Assembly (NCBI RefSeq): GCF_031877795.1 | Contig: NC_133938.1 | Coordinates: 15,098,920-15,162,919, forward strand | Direction: 5' to 3' | Length of the DNA stretch: 64,000 nt | Source: Strix aluco | Taxonomy: Eukaryota; Chordata; Aves; Strigiformes; Strigidae | Part shown: positions 13,501 through 26,024 of the stretch, piece by piece | Layout of the letters: every line of letters starts with the position of its first letter | Position numbering within the stretch: position 1 is the first letter of the stretch | Position numbers and translations under genes: made by a program | Notes under the pieces: model-generated | Told to the model about the DNA's origin: nothing | Databases searched by the model: none | The model's input: only the letters and a program-made list of their open reading frames with translations

Positions 13501-16262
13501 GGTGGGTTTTTTCCTAAGAAGGAATTGCTAAGCTGCATCTTGCAAAAATGTCATCATCTCGAACCAGCTAAAAGAATCAAGAAAAATTAAACCAGACATT
13601 GTAGTCCCACAGAAAAGTTTCACCAATAGAGAGGCTGATTAAAGAGGATTTGCCACCTTTCTATATCAAAATTTTAATTTCCCATGTTAAACTGTTTCTA
13701 ATTTCAAATATAAAACCTAATCCTTCAAGCCCTTGGACATGAAAAAAACTGTTGTTGATTAGGGTTTTCTTCCCTAATTTTCTCCCCTAATTAGCAAAGT
13801 TCAACATGGAAATAAATGAATTTTTTGAAAATGAAACACAAATGGAAAGAAACATTACATCTGTGAATTCACTGTTCATTATGCACGATTTGTAAGAATG
13901 CATATTTCAAAAAGAAAGTCATTAAAGTAATTCTGCTGTTCTGTTTTGCAGGTCTTCGTGACAGTTTAAGCAATAAAATGGTTTAATCTCTCTGGATTGC
14001 AAAAACAGAAACCCCTGACAAGGACAGGAGATTGACAGAATTTGTAATAATATATTTTTACTTATGTCACATATTTGTAATTTCAAGGACATGATTCATG
14101 ATGACCCTATTGCAATATTGTGTAGGCATTGTTCTACACTGATTTGCATTAATATCTACAGAAGAGTTTTCTTCTCTTAGTACTGCTTCAGAGGATATGC
14201 TTGTCATTAAAATTCTGATCACAGATGTGGGTTAAAATATCTCTAACCTTTACAAATGTATTATGTGGCACTACTGACATAGCTTTTATTGCAGATAAAA
14301 TCTATAACAAATTCTCTGTGTGACAGGAGAGGAACATGATTTTGTATTAAACTCACATGATAGAGATGCATTCCTTGCTTGTACTTTTAAAATGTTTTGG
14401 ATATAGTAACAATGAGTTAGGTTTCCTACTCCATTGCAGTTAGAAAGCCATTAAATCTATTCATTTTGCTTTAGCTTTGGTATTTTAATATTTTTTTTTC
14501 TTAAACTGACTTTCAGAAGATGACATAAAACAGTGGAAAGATTTCAACTAATTTCTAATCTTGGTTGAATTCATGAGAAGTAAATAAGAAATCAGTTTAT
14601 TAGGTTGGACTACTTAATATCCATCATTAAAAATTTTTTATAACCTACATTAAACACAGCCGTGACCTTCTGCTTCTGTTTCCTAACTTCCTTTGGTATT
14701 CACGTGTCTAAAAGGGTCTCAATAATGTATTTATTTTCCAAATACTTTTTGCACATCCCTCTGTACAAACAGTGTGCTGAACATCACTTCAACTTGTTCA
14801 TATGTGCAGTAGGAAGGCAGTACATTCCCCATTGGTCATAGTAACAGTCCACACTGGTTATAGTCACAGTACTGTCATACTGGGTATGTTTACACAATTA
14901 AGTTGCACCAGTTCACAAACTGAAAGCATGCATTTAAACTAATGTTTAACAGATACTATTCCCCAATATTTTTTTTTTTTTGCAAGAGTACATTTTTTGC
15001 TTATACCAACCGGGGCTGATTCCAGCCTTGCTGCAAAATAACGGTTTCCATTGGATAAGGTGACAGTTTCCATTAGTGGTTATACTGGCATAACTATCAC
15101 CAAAACCTTACAACCAGATCTACTGCTGTTAACTCTGTCTAAGAACGGTGAGGCTGTCATTGTGCAGCTGGAGGAGAGGGCTTGCTGAGGGTCAAGACCT
15201 GGACATTGGAAGTTTATCATTCTTACTGTGTAGAGCTGAAGACTTAACTGGCTTCTGATGTCAAACATGCTCTTTAGATGAGCCTGTCCTAATGAGCACA
15301 ATGCAACACAGTCTTCCATTTCACTATCAAAGCTTGTGACAATATTCATGCATTATCCATGTGTTTATATTAATACAAAAGTTTACTACACTTTTTTTCC
15401 CTTTTATAAAGAAAAGAAGGTTGTACCAAGTGACTGTTGCATCTTCCCCTGTCAGGGTGGACTTACAAAATATATTTGAATCTCATGTTTACTGGTGGAG
15501 AGAGGTATATCTATGTTAGTGGTTGATCTTTAACTACAACGTGTTTTCCTTGGGAAAAGGAATTGGAAAATGAGGGCAATTTAATCAAAGAATGAAATTA
15601 AAATAAATAAATAAAATTAACTAATAGTGGTTATGACATCTTTAGTTTCTACCTCAGGAACCAGGGTACAACATCAGAAAACATAAGAAAATCCCATCCT
15701 AGTCACAGAGCTGGGCTGAAAGGATGTGGTTGGGGCAAGAGGGGAAGTTCTTATGTGAAAACCAGTGCCAGGGCTCTTCAGATCAGTCCAAATGGGTATG
15801 TGTGGATTGGAGAAATGCTTCTAAGGGGCAAGGATTTCATTCAGATGTCACCAGATCTCTGGTCTTTGATTCTCAAGCAGGTTTATCTCCTTGTACAATC
15901 TCTAGCACCTTGGACATTCAGGAACAGTCTAGGGTTATGGAGTAATTCATCACACACTCAGGGAGGAATAAGCTCTTCAAAAAGTTGACACAATTGTCTG
16001 TGGACCCTTGGAGAAGCAGTCCTGTATTGACAGTAATGAAGATAGAAAATGCACAAAGTTTTGTTATTTAGCAATACTTAGTGACGAAAGGGTATGGGGA
16101 AGAGAAACAAGCAAAAAGCAATGAAAAGGTGGCATGGGAATTTACAGAATTGGTGAATTTTGGACGGGATGAGGGGTGGGATTTGGCTGATTAAGGTCAT
16201 ACATACTTGATTTTGAAGGCTTCCAATGCATTTTTTCATATGGAAGGGATGTATTTTGAGGT
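10569..16262. other. AT-rich unique sequence between two CR1 fragments, no gene seen
   Basis: No open frame above 89 codons and no recognisable domain. An acceptor-like string TTCTGCTGTTCTGTTTTGCAG at about 13931-13951 is followed within 30 bases by AATAAA, but no exon can be supported. A small tandem duplication at 14831 is listed separately. Confidence 0.6.
14831..14872 (+). repeat. Imperfect 22-bp tandem duplication
   Basis: ATTGGTCATAGTAACAGTCC at 14831-14850 and ACTGGTTATAGTCACAGTAC at 14853-14872 match at 16 of 20 positions with a 22-base period. Confidence 0.75.
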
Positions 16263-16537
16263 GACCAGCAGGTCGAAGGAGGTGACTCTTGCCCTCTACT
16301 CCGCTCTCGTGAGACCCCACCTGGAGTACTGTATCCATCTCTGGGGCCGCCAGCACAAGAAAAACATGGACCTGTTGGAGCAAGTCCAGAGGAGGCCACG
16401 AAGATGATCAGGGGGCTGGAGGACCTCCCGTAAGAGCACAGGCTGAGAGAGTTGGGGTTGTTCAGCCTGGAGAAGAGAAGGCTCTGGAGAGATCTTATAA
16501 CAGCCTTCCAGTACCTAATACAGAATCCAGTACCTAA
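16263..16537 (+). mobile_element. CR1 LINE internal fragment lacking both ends
   Basis: A forward-strand piece of CR1 ORF2. Seen in translation: [20 protein letters not shown] then [20 protein letters not shown] and QRRPRR. This matches the well-known CR1 stretch with [13 protein letters not shown], in the region C-terminal to the reverse-transcriptase core. One G appears to be missing near 16394 (GGAGGCCACG where GGAGGGCCACG is expected). It shifts the frame, after which CR1-like nucleotides continue through TTCAGCCTGGAGAAGAGAAG to CTTCCAGTACCTAA. The usual rest of ORF2, the 3' UTR and the terminal octamers are absent. The left edge is judged from where similarity fades and is uncertain by some tens of bases. 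No function is expected. Confidence 0.9.
16508..16537 (+). repeat. 19-bp-period duplication at broken CR1 end
   Basis: CCAGTACCTAA occurs at 16508-16518 and again at 16527-16537. The second copy is followed by AAGG, as expected for CR1, so the repeat looks like a small duplication inside the element at the point where CR1 similarity ends. It may mark a deletion or repair junction. Confidence 0.7.
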
Positions 16538-17387
16538 AGGTACTCAGAATACAAGCAGGAAAAGTTAAAGAAACCACTCAGTGTCTTTAACTACTATGCT
16601 CTTCTTATTTAACCCTTCCTTCAGTGCAGCAAGAATTTGTCACAGTAATTGGAGGCTGAATATTCAAGTGTAAGTGCTGGGATATGACCCACCACTGAGT
16701 TGCCATCTGCACCTCTACACTCACTAAAAGACTGCTGTATGCCATCACACTACTGAGAGCTAAGGAATAGGTCGTGATAACAGATGCTTTGGGCCCCATA
16801 AGCGGATAGTCAATTCTTCCCAGTGCTCTCTCACAGTTAATGTTGGCTTGTAATGTCTTAAGTCAACTCCTGTTCATAGTGAATCCTATGTAAGTATGCA
16901 TATATTTTGACATTCTGATTTAGACAGAGCAGAATGTATACTTAGTGACTCATTTCCTTGTCTGGAAAAAAGTGAATTAAAATCAAGAACTCTCAACATA
17001 TTTCAGTGTTTCAAATTATTTAATTGATGAATTTTCAACCCCTCTGAACTCAGACTGATAAGGTAGCCAAAGAGCTGTAGGACAAAATCTTTGTAAAAAA
17101 AAGTATTTGACCAGTGGTAGCAATGAAATGTTTCTTTTGAGAATTGCAAGAATGTGAGGGGCTTCTTGATGCAAAGAGGATTATGTAGATAAAAGGTCCC
17201 CAACCCTGCTGCTGAATTTTCTCTGCAATTCACTTACCTAATAAGATTAAGGGAACAGATACCAGGTTTTTGTTGTTGTTTTAAATTTGTTTAATTTAGT
17301 CATGATGCTAAATCATTTCCAGAATCTTACATGGAATATAGTAATTTGAGATGTGCAGAGAATACTAGATGAAGTTTTTTCTAAATA

Positions 17388-17495
17388 CCAAATTTCCTTA
17401 CCTGTAGAATGGGAATTATGATGTTAAAGCTACTTTTCTGAGAATTTCTAAAGTTTGAGAAATTCTAAAGTGTTATATGAAGAATATACATACCT
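17388..17495 (+). repeat. Possible MIR/L2-like 3' tail
   Basis: TTTCCTTACCTGTAGAATGG then GAATTATGATGTTAAAGC resembles the MIR/L2-type phrase TTTCCTCATCTGTAAAATGG and GAATAATGAT. Just after it, AGAATTTCTAAAGT and AGAAATTCTAAAGT form a short imperfect direct repeat. Weak evidence. Confidence 0.33.
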
Positions 17496-18332
17496 AATGT
17501 TTGTATTATATTTCCAAACAATGTGTTTGTATAGACATACATAAAATTAATAATAAATTTCCTGATATTATTGTATTTTAAGTTCTATTTTATTAACTAT
17601 ATCATTAATATTCATTTTATCAACACCAAAAACCTGATGAAAAACACTCTTAAGATTCCCATTTACTGTTATTCACTTTGTGTCAGGTTCTAACACCACT
17701 GACAGCAATTTCATAAAGACGTTAATGAATTTTACATGATATTCATGAGAATGAATGTATTTCTCACCAGATAACATGTACAAGATTCTGTCCAGAAAAG
17801 AGTAACTGAGTTTGCAAAAAATGTTAAAATGTAGTACATTTCTGAGAGAACAATTTGTAGTATGCATGGGGGAAAGCTGATAGCATTTGTTCATATTGTA
17901 AATTATACAATTCTTCTCCATGTAGTATACTTCTACTGAAAAAGAAAGAGAGAGAATTTAATTGCTTTAATGCCTTTTTCAGGGGTGCTGAACACAGATG
18001 GATACATTTGTATTAGTTTAAGATTATGTGGCAAAGAATATAGAAATCTGCTATAAATAAAATTCCAAGCCATTTCAGTCTTCACTGTCATTAAATGCCA
18101 GATGAAAAAATCATTAATGTTTTTTCATCATACACAACTACAATACAAACTATTTTTATTTCGTTTTGCTCTGGTAGAAGCAAATGCAGAAAAATATTAC
18201 AGATTTTCTTTCCATTTTTGGCAAAATAATAATTTTATTAATTATAACAAATATTTTTGTTTCATATTCTACTTGATTTTCAGTAATCTGTTTCCTTTAA
18301 ATACAATATCTTTATAGCTACAAGAACAAATT

Positions 18333-18535
18333 CAGCCTGATTCAGATGTGTGACATACCACTGAAGTCAACAGAGCTGTCTCTATGACATGGATTTTTCT
18401 TTCTGTCTCTCCATCTGTCACATACATTCATGTCAGTGTGATACAAGATGAATAAGCTCTTAGCACGGGCCAGATTCTGCAAGGTGCTGAGTGCCCTAAA
18501 CTCAAACCAGCTTCAAAGGAAGCACTCAATACCTC
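18333..18535 (+). repeat. Ancient amniote interspersed-repeat relic
   Basis: GCCTGATTCAGATGTGTGAC, then CACTGAAGTCAACAGAGC (18333-18375), and later GGGCCAGATTCTGCAAGGTG, then CTGAGTGCCCTAAACTC (18467-18503), closely follow a phrase common in turtle, crocodile and bird old repeats (GGGCCAGATTCTGCAAGGTG followed by CTGAGCACC and a tract about 'CATTGACTTCA'). I cannot attach a family name with certainty. Confidence 0.45.
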
Positions 18536-20140
18536 CTAGCATATCTGGCTCTAAATACAGTATTTCCTTGTATTTCTCCATAATTACTCTAGGAAATACT
18601 TTGAATAGTACAAATATTGAGTTTAGCCAACTGCCAGAGTCAGCATCAGAGTTTTTGGATAGATCTGTGAAAAGTTGCATTTGGCTCATTTTTTGGTTTT
18701 TTGACCTTTTTTCTCCCCACTCCCTTCTCCACATACACACATAACTTTTGTTCATGCGATTGAGCCCAGTAAACACAAAATGGGTTTTAGAGGTGTTTTG
18801 GAGGGTGAGATGAAGACTTATGCTACACACAAAGGCTGAATATATGTGGAGTGCACGTGCATGCCTCTGTCTCGGTGTTTGTTTTGGGGCAGGTGATACT
18901 TATATTCCCCACAATGCTTTCTTTTTACAAAAGTGGGACCCAGCTGACTCAGCTGTCATCAGCTTGAAGTAGTCCCTGTCATAATAAAGGAAAATGCTAG
19001 CAATAAACTTATTTCCCCTCCTCATGAATTGAAATGTTCCTGTACTTCCCAACTATCCCACATCATTCAATGTTCACAGCTGCCATTCCTCTGAGAGCAA
19101 ATTTTTTAAAACTTGCCAGGTACATCCAATAGCATTTTATAAATTAATGTTATTCACACATGGTGAGTTTTGCAGTTAAACCTACTAAAGTAGCAAAGAC
19201 TTGCTTACAGATATAGATAAGGGAAAGAAGCAGAGCTGGGTTATTTCAGTCTGAGCCAGGCCTAGCAGAGGAGAGAACTCTGCTCTGCACCCTATGCTTT
19301 CTCTCTGTAGCCTGAAAGAGCATCTAGATGCAACACAATTGAACCTGCCCTCAGCTTCTTCCAGCCACTTAGTATTGTCATAAGAGACAGCACTTTTGAC
19401 AGTCCGACCCAAAATAATCCAAATTATATTTGCACTGATAAATATATCTAAGGGTTCTAGATGAGAACAAATGAACGCAATCCTACTCACTCCTTCTCAG
19501 GGTTTTGCAATGAGATGAGATATCTTCATAAATCAGATCTGCTGAATAAAGTGTTGGTACTGTAATAAAATTATGAATATTAATAACAGGACAAAGCATA
19601 CAACAAGGAGTCACAAGAGAGTGACACAGTAACGAAAAGGTAGATAAGCTTTACACTCTTCGTGAAGTAATTTCTTTGCATTACATAACCCAGTGGAAAA
19701 GGCTAAAGTGGTTGCTTAAATTCAATCTTCAATATTGCTTCTCTGCAAAAATAAATGTGATGAAGTAAAAAGTAAGACTTGCATGAAGAATAGGATTGCC
19801 TGAGTTCCTGAGCAAACAGAAAATTAACCCAGAAAGATTTCTTTAAAAACAGTTTTACTGATTTGTTTGACCTTATTAGCTCTTTAGCAATTTTGTTGAT
19901 TTTTTGCCCATCAGCCCTCTGTTTCAAATCAGCTTCAAGACTTACAGGGAACACAGTTTGGTAGTATGCAAATCACTTTTAATGAAAAAGACCTTCCTGA
20001 CGGCAACCAGAGAAATGAAAGATTTAATTCATCCAGGTGCTGAAATTCATGTCTATCAAAACTGCTTTCATTCACTTCTCAAAGGGAGAAGAGTATTTGG
20101 ATTACTAAAACAAGAAGTGAAAGGAAGTAATAAAAATTAT

Positions 20141-20186
20141 TTACGCGACCGGAGACCCTGGTCCAAAAAAAAAAAAAAAAAAAAAA
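20141..20186 (+). repeat. CpG-dense motif followed by poly(A)22
   Basis: TTACGCGACCGGAGACCCTG then GTCC precedes an uninterrupted run of 22 A (20165-20186). Three CpGs fall within ten bases in an otherwise CpG-poor, AT-rich neighbourhood. The arrangement resembles the 3' end of a retroposed transcript, but I recognise no source RNA upstream and see no clear target-site duplication. Confidence 0.6.
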
Positions 20187-20520
20187 GTAGCTAGATTTTC
20201 CATTCAAAACTCCTGGGATGAGATTCTCAAAACAGCATCAGCGTAGACACCAAATTGTCACTAATTGTAATGGTAAATGGGTATCAACATCCATTAGCTT
20301 GTGAAAAATATCGCAAAATAAATGTGTTCCTCTTTGACACTGCAATCCCAGTGCTGCTCCCAATACTCACCTGGAATAAAAGACCACAGATCCATTAATT
20401 AATCCATCTCCTCTAGAAGCTTGCTGTTGCTGCTTTACAGCTGGAACCTCAGTTTAAAGGTATGGGAGGTGGGGGTCCTGCCTACCTTAGGTGACCTGAA
20501 TTGCTCTTTGAAAGAGTGGC

Positions 20521-20538
20521 TCTTTCTCTCTCTCTCTT
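20521..20538 (+). repeat. CT dinucleotide run
   Basis: TCTTTCTCTCTCTCTCTTTT-type microsatellite, short. Confidence 0.8.
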
Positions 20539-23500
20539 TTGAATATGGAGATAGTTAGAAAGACAAGGGTCCCAGTTTTGTATTTAAATTAAGTATTTAA
20601 TGCTGGGTTTTGTTAATATGCTCCAGGATTAGCAAGCAACTTATAATTCCTTGGCTTTAAAAATTTATTTCTTTATTCAGATCTTTGGCCTTAATCCCAT
20701 GAAATACATATATATGTTTAGTTTAGGTACTGCATACAGTTACACTGAAATTACTAGAAACAGAAAATAGGAAACTAAAGAATAGCCCAAACCTTTCAGG
20801 AATCAAGGTATGAAATGGGAACATTCTCAGTTGAGTGTTATTTAATATACTTGATTAAGATATTGTTCCTGAAATTAAATAGCAAATCTCAAAATGGTAC
20901 TTGCAAAATGAACATTTCATATATTAAAATACTGCATTGGTAACTAGGGAGAAGAGAGGAGACTGCTGTATGATGTTGGTACAAACATCATTGCGTTCAC
21001 TCGACTAATCTTCTGTTGCACTGCATGGACCGTAAACAACAGAGTCTGCTGGGGAGGATCAAACAGGAAAAGAAACAATGTGAACTAAGTCCAGGAAAAT
21101 ACCAAAAGTCTCCAAGTCAAGTCAGTCGGTCACTGAAAATGCCTATCTGTCATGTTAACAGACCTCTTTTTTCAATTGCAAAGACAAAAGTCAGAAAACG
21201 GTGAAGTCATTACACAGTCCTAAACTTCAGACCCAGGTAGGGCAGTGAGCAGCCTCCGTGAGAGGACCTGGTGCTCTAGGGAGATGGTGTGAGGTGCAGA
21301 AGTTGGAGAAGGGAGGAGAGTTAAAAGGGCTTACATGGGAGCATGTGGGGGAAGCCCTGATGCAGGAAAGGAGGCAAAGACCCAGGGAGGATGATTCAGA
21401 TTTCACTGCCACTCAAAAAGTGTGTGAGGGAATTATCAGATATCCAGCTCACCCCTTGAGCCGTTCCAGCACTTAAAGGCAGAAACACTAATACTGTATT
21501 TACAGAGAGAAGAGACACTTGATCTTTTGTAATGACAATAGACTGACTTTTGTCTTGTTTGATGACATTATATTCATAAGACACAAGTGGAAGAAGCCCC
21601 AAGTAGCTTTGAAAATACAGCTACACTTACATGAATACTCACAAATCCCTTTCGTTCATGGAGTTTAGCAGAATGTGATTTGTTTCAGTTGGACACTCAG
21701 AAAAAAAAGATGTGATAAAGCTGTACTGAATGTCATACTATAATATGAAGCCATGTATTTAGATGTGATGACTACAGTTTTAAAGAACTCACTGTGAATT
21801 CTGATACATAATCTTGAATACTAGTAGATAACACTTCTAAAATAGAGGGTTTCTGAAATTTGCGCTAATCTTGGTAAAACAGAACCCCATATTAAACAAA
21901 TCAAATGTTTTAGGTTTTTTATTTATCATTCATCAATGCACATGCTGGTTTTTTAATTATTTCTTGCTGAACTCATATATATACATACAAATTTTCACTT
22001 ATATACTTAAAAGAGCAAAACTTCAGGCACTTCAGAAATTTAACATAATTGTTGTTGCAAGGAATAGCTGGCCCTCTGAGGTGGATAATAAAGGCAGAAT
22101 AGTTTTATGACAAGAAAACCAAAGTCTAAAATTATTTTTGTTTCAAACAATTAAAAAAAATGCATGTTTAGTTTCACTAGATTTTGTAATATTTGTTTTC
22201 AGTTTGCTTTAAAAAAAGTGGAAAGTGGATAAGAATACAACTATTAATACAATAAACTTTCTCACACTGCCTTTTTTGCCTCTGTAATAATGATGTTTAT
22301 GGGTGGATTTGTTACATACTGGTAATTGGAAGTCTATGATATTTTACCTTATTCTGTCACCTGGTATTTACAGTACTTTTTATTTCCCTATATGATGTTC
22401 TTCAGAGTCTTTTTTGATGCTCATAGCCTCACAAGATATAAAACTGTTTCTCATTATAAATTCAGGGGGTCAGTTAGCATAATTATGCATAACATGGTAT
22501 CTATGTGAAGGCATTCCATCTTTAATACAGAGATATATTGTGTTATTTCTTCTGCTTTCCTTTCTTTTCTTGCCTTCTCTCTTCCATACCCCCTTTTCAA
22601 CCATTTCTTAATTTTACTAGATTATATTGAAAAAAAGTTAATACTATTATCCAGTTCTTTAACTAATGAAACTAAATGAATCTCCTGTTTGACCATTTCT
22701 TGCTTTAGTCTGGTTAAAAAATGTGTTTTGTTTCCTTTTGAGCAGGGTAACAGACTGACACAAGAAATGTATTGAGGCCATTTATATGCAGATGATCTGC
22801 TGTCCTGCTTCTTTCAGTAGATGCCATAAATTAGCATTCAAATTTTGCTACAATTTTGTCAGGTCTATTTTTTTATTCATTTCATATGTATTTAATCCCA
22901 CATCAGTCTCAGTTGTTCTGCAATATGTGCCATATTGTAGCAGCTTTTTAGCTGCCACTGATGATTTTCACATTCCTTCAGTGTGAGGCTTTAATTCTAC
23001 TAACACTTTTGTTAATGAAATACATTTCACTTAATGGAATTAAATGCATAGCCTGTCTCTTGCTCATTACACTATACAGTCTTAGAGTTTGGATTTAAAT
23101 TTCACCCTTCTTCTATAAAGATTATCGGCCGCATTTTGGCCTAACAGGCACTCTATGCTTTGTATGAAGTGTGGGAAAGCTGTTATTACAAGTAAAATAC
23201 CAGTAATAGTTTCAATGTTCTCTGGAATGTTCTATTTTATTCCTTTTTTTTCTGTTACTAAATATGTTTAAAATGCATTTTCTACCATTTCTTTATGTGG
23301 GGTTTGAAAGGCTGAACTATCAATTTGATCACCTACAGACATCATAGGTAAACCCCAAACTATTCAGAGCATCCATTTTTCCATTTTTTTATACAAATTA
23401 TGAAACTACTTCAGAGATTCTCTCCAGATTAAGAAAAAACTCATACATATCTGCAAACATACAGAAGAATTAAAGTCATATAGGAATCTACCCGTGAAAG

Positions 23501-23960
23501 AGTTTCTTACCAGCCACCAACTTTCCTTTCTTCATAGATTGCATATTTTGTGAAAAATCTATGGAACATTTTTTTAAATTTTAAAAATTTTAAATTTTTG
23601 TTGGGATGTGGATTCTCAGTTTCTGAGTGGATTAGTTTGGCTGTGAATTCCACATGTGTGACCTAATACCTCCTTGGAGGGTTAGACTTGAGCTGTCTCC
23701 AGGTTGAAACCTGAAGTCTGGTTGCTGTTCAGATGGCTTGTTTCTGGCATGGTTCGTTTTGTCTTTTATGAAGATTTTGGTATGAGTTGGGGTAAAAAAA
23801 GAAAAACCTTTAGAAATTGCAGGTTTAATTGTAGGATTCTTTTCTAGCTTTGTCCTGGACCTACAGAATTTGTAATAAATGCCTCTGCAGCGTAGGCTCT
23901 TTGGACTTATCATAGGTAGTTGAAAAGCAGGGTATCTACCTCACAGGATTAAGCAAGGAT

Positions 23961-23978
23961 TGTTTGTTTGTTTGTTTA
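23961..23978 (+). repeat. TGTT tetranucleotide microsatellite
   Basis: Just over four units of TGTT, short. Confidence 0.88.
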
Positions 23979-24130
23979 GATTAATAGAAGGACTTTTTTC
24001 TTTTTTTGATATGGTTTCCTAACCCTATAGCTTATCAATTAAAATTATGATCTTATCAACATCTTTGCTATTATCAGTGAGTTTGTCTGAAGCAGAACAG
24101 TGAATATATTGGCCATAGTTACATGCCTGA

Positions 24131-24463
24131 GACCCGGAAAACAGGGTCCAAAACTCACAGCCAGCTGTACTACTGCTGCATCACATTTCTTCACCTCTAC
24201 AAAAAGACCTACAAGGGATCAAAGGTTTCCTCAGAGCCTTCCTTGGAATCTACAACACTTTGTCAAAAGTTCTCCAGTTTAACAAAGCAGCTTTTCTCAA
24301 TGAACTTCCTTCAGACAGAAAATCTCTGACTGTCTCAGCCTCCTTCAAAGGTTTCATTTACAGGGTCACCAAGGATCTGGTTTCTTCTACTTTTCTCTTT
24401 AGGAAACCAGATCATAGGCTCTTCTTTAATCAGCTCTGGCTCTGCCGGAAGTACTTCATGTAG
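24131..24463 (+). other. 111-codon open frame, unassigned; possible exon or retrocopy remnant
   Basis: The forward frame at 24131 is open from just after a TGA at 24128 to a TAG at 24461-24463, with no ATG near its start. The second half reads smoothly, for example KAAFLNELPSDRKSLTVSAS and later FRKPDHRLFFNQLWLCRKYF, and third codon positions favour C, T and G against the local AT bias. Shorter open frames overlap it in both other forward frames, so part of the openness is due to pyrimidine-rich composition. An AATAAA lies at about 24613. I recognise no family. It may be chance, a terminal exon, or a decayed retrocopy. Confidence 0.18.
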
Positions 24464-26024
24464 AACCTTTTGATATTGATTATTTTGGATACTTGGGGTT
24501 TAGTTACAGTTTGCACATGCATTTATGATGAGTTATGAGAAATCCAGGAGCTTTTATTTTATCTGAATGTGTTCAGTTATTGTTGATGTTCACATCTGCC
24601 CGTATTGGAAATAGGAATAAACAAAAATAGCACCAACAGCAACCACGTTCGTGCTTTTGCATATTAATCTGACTTTGTAGGTACTGAGTTACATCTGCTG
24701 GACTCTCCTTTCCGGGATGTGGCAATGTCCTATGAACGTGATAGCCAGTTGTTAGAATGTATTTGGCTTTTCTGCCATTATAACCGTGATTGGTTCTTTT
24801 CCACTTTCCCATTGTCTAATCAACAGAGAATTGTTAACAGGTTGTACAATTGCAGAGTAAGGATGTTCATGTGGATTTAAATAAATCAAAGGGCCCTCTT
24901 TTATAAGTGAATCAAAATCAAGCCTCTTGTAAAGTTAAAAAATGTTTTTGAATTTCTTTGTCCATTTTCTGTAATCTTTCCTACATCCTTCACTCTGACT
25001 CTGCCTGACTTGCTCTGTGATCTCAGTCATGCCAAGAGATAATATGCTTTTCTCATTTCTTTTGCTTCAGTAATATTTTCCTGGTAAACTGCACTCTTGT
25101 GTTTTCCCGCTAGATTATCTTGTTCCTTTCAATGTTCCTTTTCTTTTTCTTAGTTATTTTGGATGGAGGGCCTAACAAATTCTGTACCGGATGCTAAAAT
25201 AATTGCTATATCTATGACATAATCTTTCCTTATTATCAGACATGTTTCAAAATGAAGGGTAGAAGTGGGAAGAATGCACAGTGCGTCTACGGACAGCATA
25301 TTCTGAAGCATGACACCATTGAATCTGCTCAATTCTTCAGCAACACCAAAGACACTGATTGGCACTAAAAAAGGGGGATGGAGAAGACACATGACAGGTC
25401 ACTGAGTTCAATGGAATATATTACAGAAACTGAGAACAAAAGACAAGGAATCTCTCTAGTCTAGATTTCTAATTGCATAGGCAAACAGGTGAGATGACTC
25501 CTTTAATAAAAGAATAATTCTCCATTAAAGTGCAGTTTGTTTGGTTTTTTTTAATCCCTACTACAGCTGTCGGGAGTCTGGAAAATTCACTTTTCTGATG
25601 GTTGGAATCATCTCTGTGTTTCTTATCTAAGCATCGGCTGATTTTTCATTTGTCAGCCTTGTCCTATAGCTTCATATGGCTGTTTTTCAGCCTGGTGTCT
25701 AATAAATACATTTATAGACATCAGCCATATCCCCTTTCAGCTTTTTGCTTAGCCAGACAAAAACAGCAAAGCATTTCACTCTCCTCCCTGAGTGGTGGCT
25801 CTCCAGTCTGCCAGCCGTTGCAGTTGCACCTCTCTGCAGTTACTCCAGTTTTAGCATATTTTCTTGACTCCAAGTGACAAAGACTGTGCACAGAATTTCA
25901 GAAAAGGCCACACTCTCAGGCCTGTGGATGGTATGAGTATTTCTTTTTTTATTATAGAAAAATATAATACTATATTTTATGTATGTATGTAAAATATTTG
26001 GGTACATATATTTTATGTAATAAA

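Larger units (their letters stand above)
16538..26024. other. Mostly unique AT-rich sequence, no confirmed gene
   Basis: Contains the separately listed relics at 17388 and 18333, the CpG/poly(A) motif at 20141, microsatellites at 20521 and 23961, and the open frame at 24131. 21240-21400 is locally GC- and purine-richer with no feature I can name. 23568-23600 is a run made only of A and T. No coding gene is supported. Confidence 0.55.

Noticed and set aside
13931..13985. Strong acceptor-like site followed by AATAAA, as in a tiny last exon
   Set aside because: All frames stop almost at once and no matching upstream exon is recognisable; such sites are frequent by chance.
23568..23600. AT-only stretch that looks palindromic
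   Set aside because: On checking, the two strands do not match over its full length; simply A/T low complexity.
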